Assembly (NCBI GenBank): GCA_016787805.1
Contig: JAEUTY010000018.1
Span: forward strand, 62,001 to 126,000
Direction: 5' to 3'
Origin: Flavobacterium sp.
GTDB taxonomy: Bacteria; Bacteroidota; Bacteroidia; Flavobacteriales; Flavobacteriaceae
DNA length: 64,000 nt
The position numbers were made by a program, and so were the translations under genes. Positions 60,310 to 64,000 of this stretch are shown here, one piece after another; position 1 is the stretch's first letter, and the number at the start of each line of letters is the position of its first letter. The notes beneath the pieces are model-generated. The model was not told where the DNA came from, made no database searches, and saw only the letters and a program-made list of their open reading frames with translations.

Positions 60310-61998
60310 ATGAAGGAAATTAAAAACATTTCGCGCTCTCGGGCGCAAGAATCGTCGGCAGCTATCGAACGATTGTACATTACAATGAGACACTTATTCA
60401 ACAGAGGTTTTTACAAACCAATGGGTGTTTCAGGAGAAACTTTAAGAGAAGCTTTATTAGAACTTCGCCCCGAAATTTACGGCTCAATAGCCGAAGAAAA
60501 AGTAGAATTAAACGGATTGTTGTATGTAATAGAACGACTTCCAGTAGGAATTGAAGAATGCCGTTACATCAACTTAACTTCCGATGAAGGTTATTCAAAA
60601 TCCCATTTTCAACCTATCGTTCCACCCAAAAGAAGAAGAAATTGCTACCGGATCGACGATGAGCAGATGAATGTAGAAATCACACGTGGGCGATCGGATA
60701 TTTACGATATTTTAACGCATTTGACCTTTATTTTTATCGAATCTCACAAAATCAAAGACCGCGTTTTGATTGACGAAGAAGGTAAAATTTCACGCGATTG
60801 GCAAAAGCTAGAAATGGCAGCTTTGCAAACCAAAAAGTTATCGCAAGTTGAAAAGGAAAAAGCCATTTCGCATGCAGCCAATATTTTAGGAAGAACCTTT
60901 GTTGAGGTTTTGGATATTTATGATTCATTTGCTACAGCTGACAAACCCGACCGTTTTTTACACGTCATTTATTGGTTAGGAAAAATTGCCATTGAAGAAG
61001 TCGTTGACAATAATAAACGAACTATTACGTTTAGTCCGATATTGCGTGAGCGACTTGGACATCATATTCATGGTGAAATTTGGGCCAACAATATCAAAGA
61101 AGTGTTGAAAACCAATAATTTGCTTGAACGTCCAATTCACATTATCAGTGCAAATATGCACAGTGTAATGAACTCACTTTTTGCCACTTACGTTCTTAAA
61201 ACCAAATTTAAAGACAAGTCGGATTTTTATATTTACGAAGAATTAAGCAAATCAGGAGCCAATGCGTTGCGTGATAAAGTGGAAGAATATGCTTTGAAAC
61301 ACGGTATGATTTCGTTGCCCGATCAATCTGGAACCAATATTGATGTTCAAATTTTTGATACAGCCAAAATTGACTGGGCTAAATCCGCTTTTCCAAAAGC
61401 AAAACCTAGTAAACAATCGCCTGTTTTGATTGTTATGGATTATGCGTTTGGTGAGCAAGCATTTGAAACCATTGACGAGTTGTTAAAACCCTACAAAGTT
61501 GAAAAAACCAAGCATTTCCTTAATGTAGAATCGGTTTCTATTATGGGAAAAGCTGGAATTTTAGAAGGCGGTAAAGGCGATATTATGATTCCGAATGCGC
61601 ACGTCAATGAAGGAACAGCGGATAATTATCCTTTTGAAAATGAATTGACAGCTTCTATGTTTGAAGGAAACGAAATTCCAGTGTATGCAGGACCAATGAT
61701 TACAGTATTAGGAACCTCGTTGCAAAACCGAGATTTATTGAAGTTTTTCCACGAATCAACTTGGCAAGCCATTGGTTTAGAGATGGAAGGAGCTTATTAT
61801 CAAAAAGCAATTCAATCGGCCTCAAGAATACGTAAAAGCATCAACACAAATGTAAAAGTACGCTATGCTTATTATGCTTCTGATAATCCATTAGAAACAG
61901 GAAGCACATTAGCTTCGGGCGGTTTAGGCACAACAGGAGTAAAACCAACCTATTTGATTACCATCAAAATTATAGAACAAATTTTTAATATTAAATAA
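60310..61998 (+). CDS. DUF6909-like protein with nucleoside-phosphorylase-like C-terminal half
   Basis: A 562-residue cytoplasmic protein. The first half (about 1-330) is helical with conserved blocks such as SSAAIERLYITMRHLFNRGF and SDIYDILTHLTFIFIESHKI; I believe it is the DUF6909 family, with no known function. The second half resembles the purine nucleoside phosphorylase/MTA-nucleosidase fold: VLIVMDYAFGEQAF, MGKAGILEGGKGD, the ribose-binding EME at 491-493 (GLEMEGAYYQKAI) and YYASDNP with S524-D525-N526. It has its own promoter box. The Wzz-like gene follows 4 bp later, possibly co-transcribed. Confidence 0.75.
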   Translation: MKEIKNISRSRAQESSAAIERLYITMRHLFNRGFYKPMGVSGETLREALLELRPEIYGSIAEEKVELNGLLYVIERLPVGIEECRYINLTSDEGYSKSHFQPIVPPKRRRNCYRIDDEQMNVEITRGRSDIYDILTHLTFIFIESHKIKDRVLIDEEGKISRDWQKLEMAALQTKKLSQVEKEKAISHAANILGRTFVEVLDIYDSFATADKPDRFLHVIYWLGKIAIEEVVDNNKRTITFSPILRERLGHHIHGEIWANNIKEVLKTNNLLERPIHIISANMHSVMNSLFATYVLKTKFKDKSDFYIYEELSKSGANALRDKVEEYALKHGMISLPDQSGTNIDVQIFDTAKIDWAKSAFPKAKPSKQSPVLIVMDYAFGEQAFETIDELLKPYKVEKTKHFLNVESVSIMGKAGILEGGKGDIMIPNAHVNEGTADNYPFENELTASMFEGNEIPVYAGPMITVLGTSLQNRDLLKFFHESTWQAIGLEMEGAYYQKAIQSASRIRKSINTNVKVRYAYYASDNPLETGSTLASGGLGTTGVKPTYLITIKIIEQIFNIK

Positions 61999-62002
61999 AA
62001 AA

Positions 62003-62986
62003 ATGAGTACAAATCAACCCTCTAACGCTGACAATCAAGAAATAGATTTATCTCAAATTTCAAAAAAAATCGGCGCTTTTTTTGAAGGAATAGCCACTAA
62101 AATATTCAACATTCTTTTTTTTATAAAGAAAAATATTTTAATTCTTTCAATTTTATTTGTTTTAGGCGTCGGCATCGGCCTTTTTTTAGAAAGAAAATCA
62201 AAATCGTATAACAACGAAATAATTGTAGCACCTAATTTCGGTTCAAATGATTATCTGTATTCTAAAATAGAGTTGATAAATTCTAAAATAAAAGAAGATG
62301 ACACGTTATTTCTGAAAAATGTAGTTGGAATTAAAAACCCTAAGAAGTTCAAAGAAATAAAAGTGCAACCTATCAATGATGTTTATAAGTTTATTGATAA
62401 TAAAGCAGGCAACTTTGAATTGATTAAATTAATGGCCGAAGATGGTGATTTGAAAAAAATTATTGAAGAAAGCACAACAAGTAAAAACTATCCTTTTCAT
62501 AGAATTCAGTTTACTACTGAACATTTAACTTCCAATGAAAAAACAGTCAAACCTTTATTGAACTTTTTAAATAATTCAGACTATTACAAGATAATTCAGC
62601 GTGAATATTTGAATAATATCAAAATTAAAATCAAAGAAAACGACTCTATCATCAGTCAAATAGACGGTGTTCTTAATAGTTTTTCTAGCGCTGTAAATGG
62701 CTCTCAACGCAATGAAAAACTGATTTATTATAATGAAAATACACAATTAAACGATGTTATTAAAACCAAGAATGACTTGGTTAATGAGCAAGGATCACAT
62801 CGATTAGAATTGGTTAACTTAGATAAGATTATTAAAGATAATAGCACTACCATAAATATTGAAGAAGTTAAGGGCGTTTTCGGAAGTTTAGCGGTAGTTT
62901 TCCCATTGTTTTTCATCTTTGTTTTTGTGATGATTCGATATTTTACAGCTTTTTACAGAAAGCAATTAGCAAAATCTAATCAGTAA
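62003..62986 (+). CDS. Wzz-like chain-length determinant family membrane protein
   Basis: A 327-residue protein with two membrane helices (about 43-62, [20 protein letters not shown], and about 292-312, [19 protein letters not shown]) enclosing a long periplasmic coiled region. This is the Wzz/polysaccharide co-polymerase topology, though family sequence motifs are weak. Such proteins control the length of O-antigen or capsule. It stands directly before rfbA (5 bp), which supports a polysaccharide role. Confidence 0.7.
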   Translation: MSTNQPSNADNQEIDLSQISKKIGAFFEGIATKIFNILFFIKKNILILSILFVLGVGIGLFLERKSKSYNNEIIVAPNFGSNDYLYSKIELINSKIKEDDTLFLKNVVGIKNPKKFKEIKVQPINDVYKFIDNKAGNFELIKLMAEDGDLKKIIEESTTSKNYPFHRIQFTTEHLTSNEKTVKPLLNFLNNSDYYKIIQREYLNNIKIKIKENDSIISQIDGVLNSFSSAVNGSQRNEKLIYYNENTQLNDVIKTKNDLVNEQGSHRLELVNLDKIIKDNSTTINIEEVKGVFGSLAVVFPLFFIFVFVMIRYFTAFYRKQLAKSNQ

Positions 62987-62991
62987 TTACA

Positions 62992-63855
62992 ATGAAAGGA
63001 ATTATTTTAGCAGGCGGTTCTGGAACTCGACTTCACCCGTTAACCTTGGCTGTAAGCAAACAATTGATGCCCATTTACGACAAGCCAATGATATATTATC
63101 CATTATCAACCTTGATGTGGGCAGGTATCAACGAAATTTTAATCATATCAACACCGCACGATTTACCTCTTTTTCAACAATTACTTGGCGATGGAAAACG
63201 ATTGGGTTGCCGATTTGAATATGCTGTACAAGAAAACCCAAATGGTTTAGCTGAAGCGTTTATTATTGGACGTGATTTTGTGGGCAACGACAAGGCTGCA
63301 TTAATTTTAGGCGATAATATTTTTTACGGAACAGGTTTAGCCGAATTATTACAAGCCAACAACGACCCAGATGGAGGAATTATTTATGCGTATCACGTGC
63401 ACGATCCAGAGCGTTATGGTGTAGTTGATTTTGATGCGAACGGAAACGTTTTATCAATTGAAGAAAAACCCGAAAAGCCTAAATCAAATTATGCTGTTCC
63501 TGGAATTTATTTTTATGACAATTCGGTTGTTGATATTGCAGCCAATATAAAACCAAGTCATAGAGGCGAGTTGGAAATTACAGACGTCAATAAAGAATAC
63601 CTTACAAGAGGAAAACTTAAAGTTAGCATTTTAGACCGCGGAACGGCTTGGTTAGACACTGGAACATTTCAATCGTTAATGCAAGCTGGTCAATTTGTTC
63701 AAGTAATCGAAGAACGACAAGGACTTAAAATTGGAGCCATTGAGGAAGCGGCTTATAAAATGGGTTTTATTTCTGCAGAAGAATTAAAAAAATTAGCAGA
63801 ACCTTTGTTAAAAAGCGGCTACGGAACACATTTAATGAGTTTACTACAAGAATAA
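62992..63855 (+). CDS. rfbA: Glucose-1-phosphate thymidylyltransferase
   Basis: A 287-residue enzyme that makes dTDP-glucose, the first step of dTDP-rhamnose synthesis. The nucleotide motif is [20 protein letters not shown], with catalytic [25 protein letters not shown] and [13 protein letters not shown]. Length is normal. Followed 1 bp later by rfbC, so the dTDP-rhamnose genes form an operon continuing beyond the window. Confidence 0.97.
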   Translation: MKGIILAGGSGTRLHPLTLAVSKQLMPIYDKPMIYYPLSTLMWAGINEILIISTPHDLPLFQQLLGDGKRLGCRFEYAVQENPNGLAEAFIIGRDFVGNDKAALILGDNIFYGTGLAELLQANNDPDGGIIYAYHVHDPERYGVVDFDANGNVLSIEEKPEKPKSNYAVPGIYFYDNSVVDIAANIKPSHRGELEITDVNKEYLTRGKLKVSILDRGTAWLDTGTFQSLMQAGQFVQVIEERQGLKIGAIEEAAYKMGFISAEELKKLAEPLLKSGYGTHLMSLLQE

Positions 63856-63856
63856 G

Positions 63857-64000
63857 ATGAACTTTATTGAAACCAAATTAAAAGGTTGTTTTATCCTTGA
63901 GCCTAAGGTAATTTTGGACGAAAGAGGTTACTTTATGGAAAGTTTTAATCAAAAAACATTTCATAGTGGAACAGGCCAAAATATTGACTTTGTTCAAGAC
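63857..64000 (+). CDS. rfbC: dTDP-4-dehydrorhamnose 3,5-epimerase (start only; cut by window edge)
   Basis: The first 48 codons are present. They read MNFIETKLKGCFILEPKV and LDERGYFMESFN, the characteristic RfbC opening. The enzyme epimerises dTDP-4-keto-6-deoxyglucose in dTDP-rhamnose synthesis. It starts one base after the rfbA stop codon and runs off the right edge. Confidence 0.93.
   Translation, partial: MNFIETKLKGCFILEPKVILDERGYFMESFNQKTFHSGTGQNIDFVQD

Noticed and set aside
1..64000. CRISPR arrays, insertion sequences, prophage or restriction genes
   Set aside because: No regular direct repeats with spacers, transposase or integrase signatures, or defence-gene motifs were found on either strand.

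Overview
The window is chromosomal DNA from a low-GC member of the Bacteroidota, most likely a Flavobacterium or close relative. The evidence is the gene content (GLPGLI protein, CarboxypepD_reg/outer-membrane beta-barrel proteins, DUF4175, DUF4837, DUF2807, Suf operon, MnmG and GlnS types) and promoters with the Bacteroidota -7 box TAnnTTTG in place of a sigma70 -10 box. I see no phage, insertion sequence, CRISPR array or plasmid genes. Nearly everything is core or lineage-typical, with 57 protein-coding genes (two cut by the window edges) and one tRNA.

Layout: 1-2.99 kb is a leftward suf operon (sufA-like, sufB, sufC, start of sufD). 3.1-10.6 kb holds rightward genes: a metallo-beta-lactamase-fold hydrolase, a MarR regulator with an outer-membrane barrel protein, a lipoprotein subtilase and an M1 peptidase. 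12.0-16.2 kb is a compact rightward operon (secreted protein, rnpA, DUF4349 lipoprotein, S41 protease, double-OmpA protein). 16.2-24.8 kb runs leftward (ElaA-type GNAT, DUF4837 lipoprotein, lytic transglycosylase with five LysM domains, pgk, two paralogous secreted proteins). 25-43 kb carries holB, a Pif1-like helicase, an OmpH-like lipoprotein, a methyltransferase, mnmG, ybeY, a giant DUF4175 protein, gltX, envelope proteins, an SPFH protein and glnS. 43.2-48 kb has folB, tRNA-Cys, a GNAT, a LysE exporter, a DUF2807 protein and rnr. 48.1-64 kb is mainly rightward: DUF2007, rpiB, a CDF cation exporter, tex, a GLPGLI/beta-barrel pair and tatA (both leftward), a GH3-family gene, a DUF6909-like protein, and the start of a surface polysaccharide locus (Wzz-like, rfbA, rfbC).

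The strongest non-genic signals point to a replication-origin region. Three 16-bp parS-type ParB sites flank mnmG (30155, 32154, 32330), and the last is built into the final codons of ybeY. A 555-bp AT-rich gap at 48335-48889 contains a cluster of DnaA-box-like sequences, and dominant gene direction switches from leftward to rightward close to that gap. I propose the gap as a candidate oriC, as inference only.

Other signals: a double palindrome forming a probable MarR operator, a 16-bp duplication of the tRNA-Cys 3' end that looks like an integration scar, a set of intergenic spacers built from short repeated words (several folding into long imperfect hairpins), a tandem pair of secreted proteins with SPOR-like C-termini, and a large protein with a nucleoside-phosphorylase-like C-terminal half. 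I did not find a clearly new multi-gene system.
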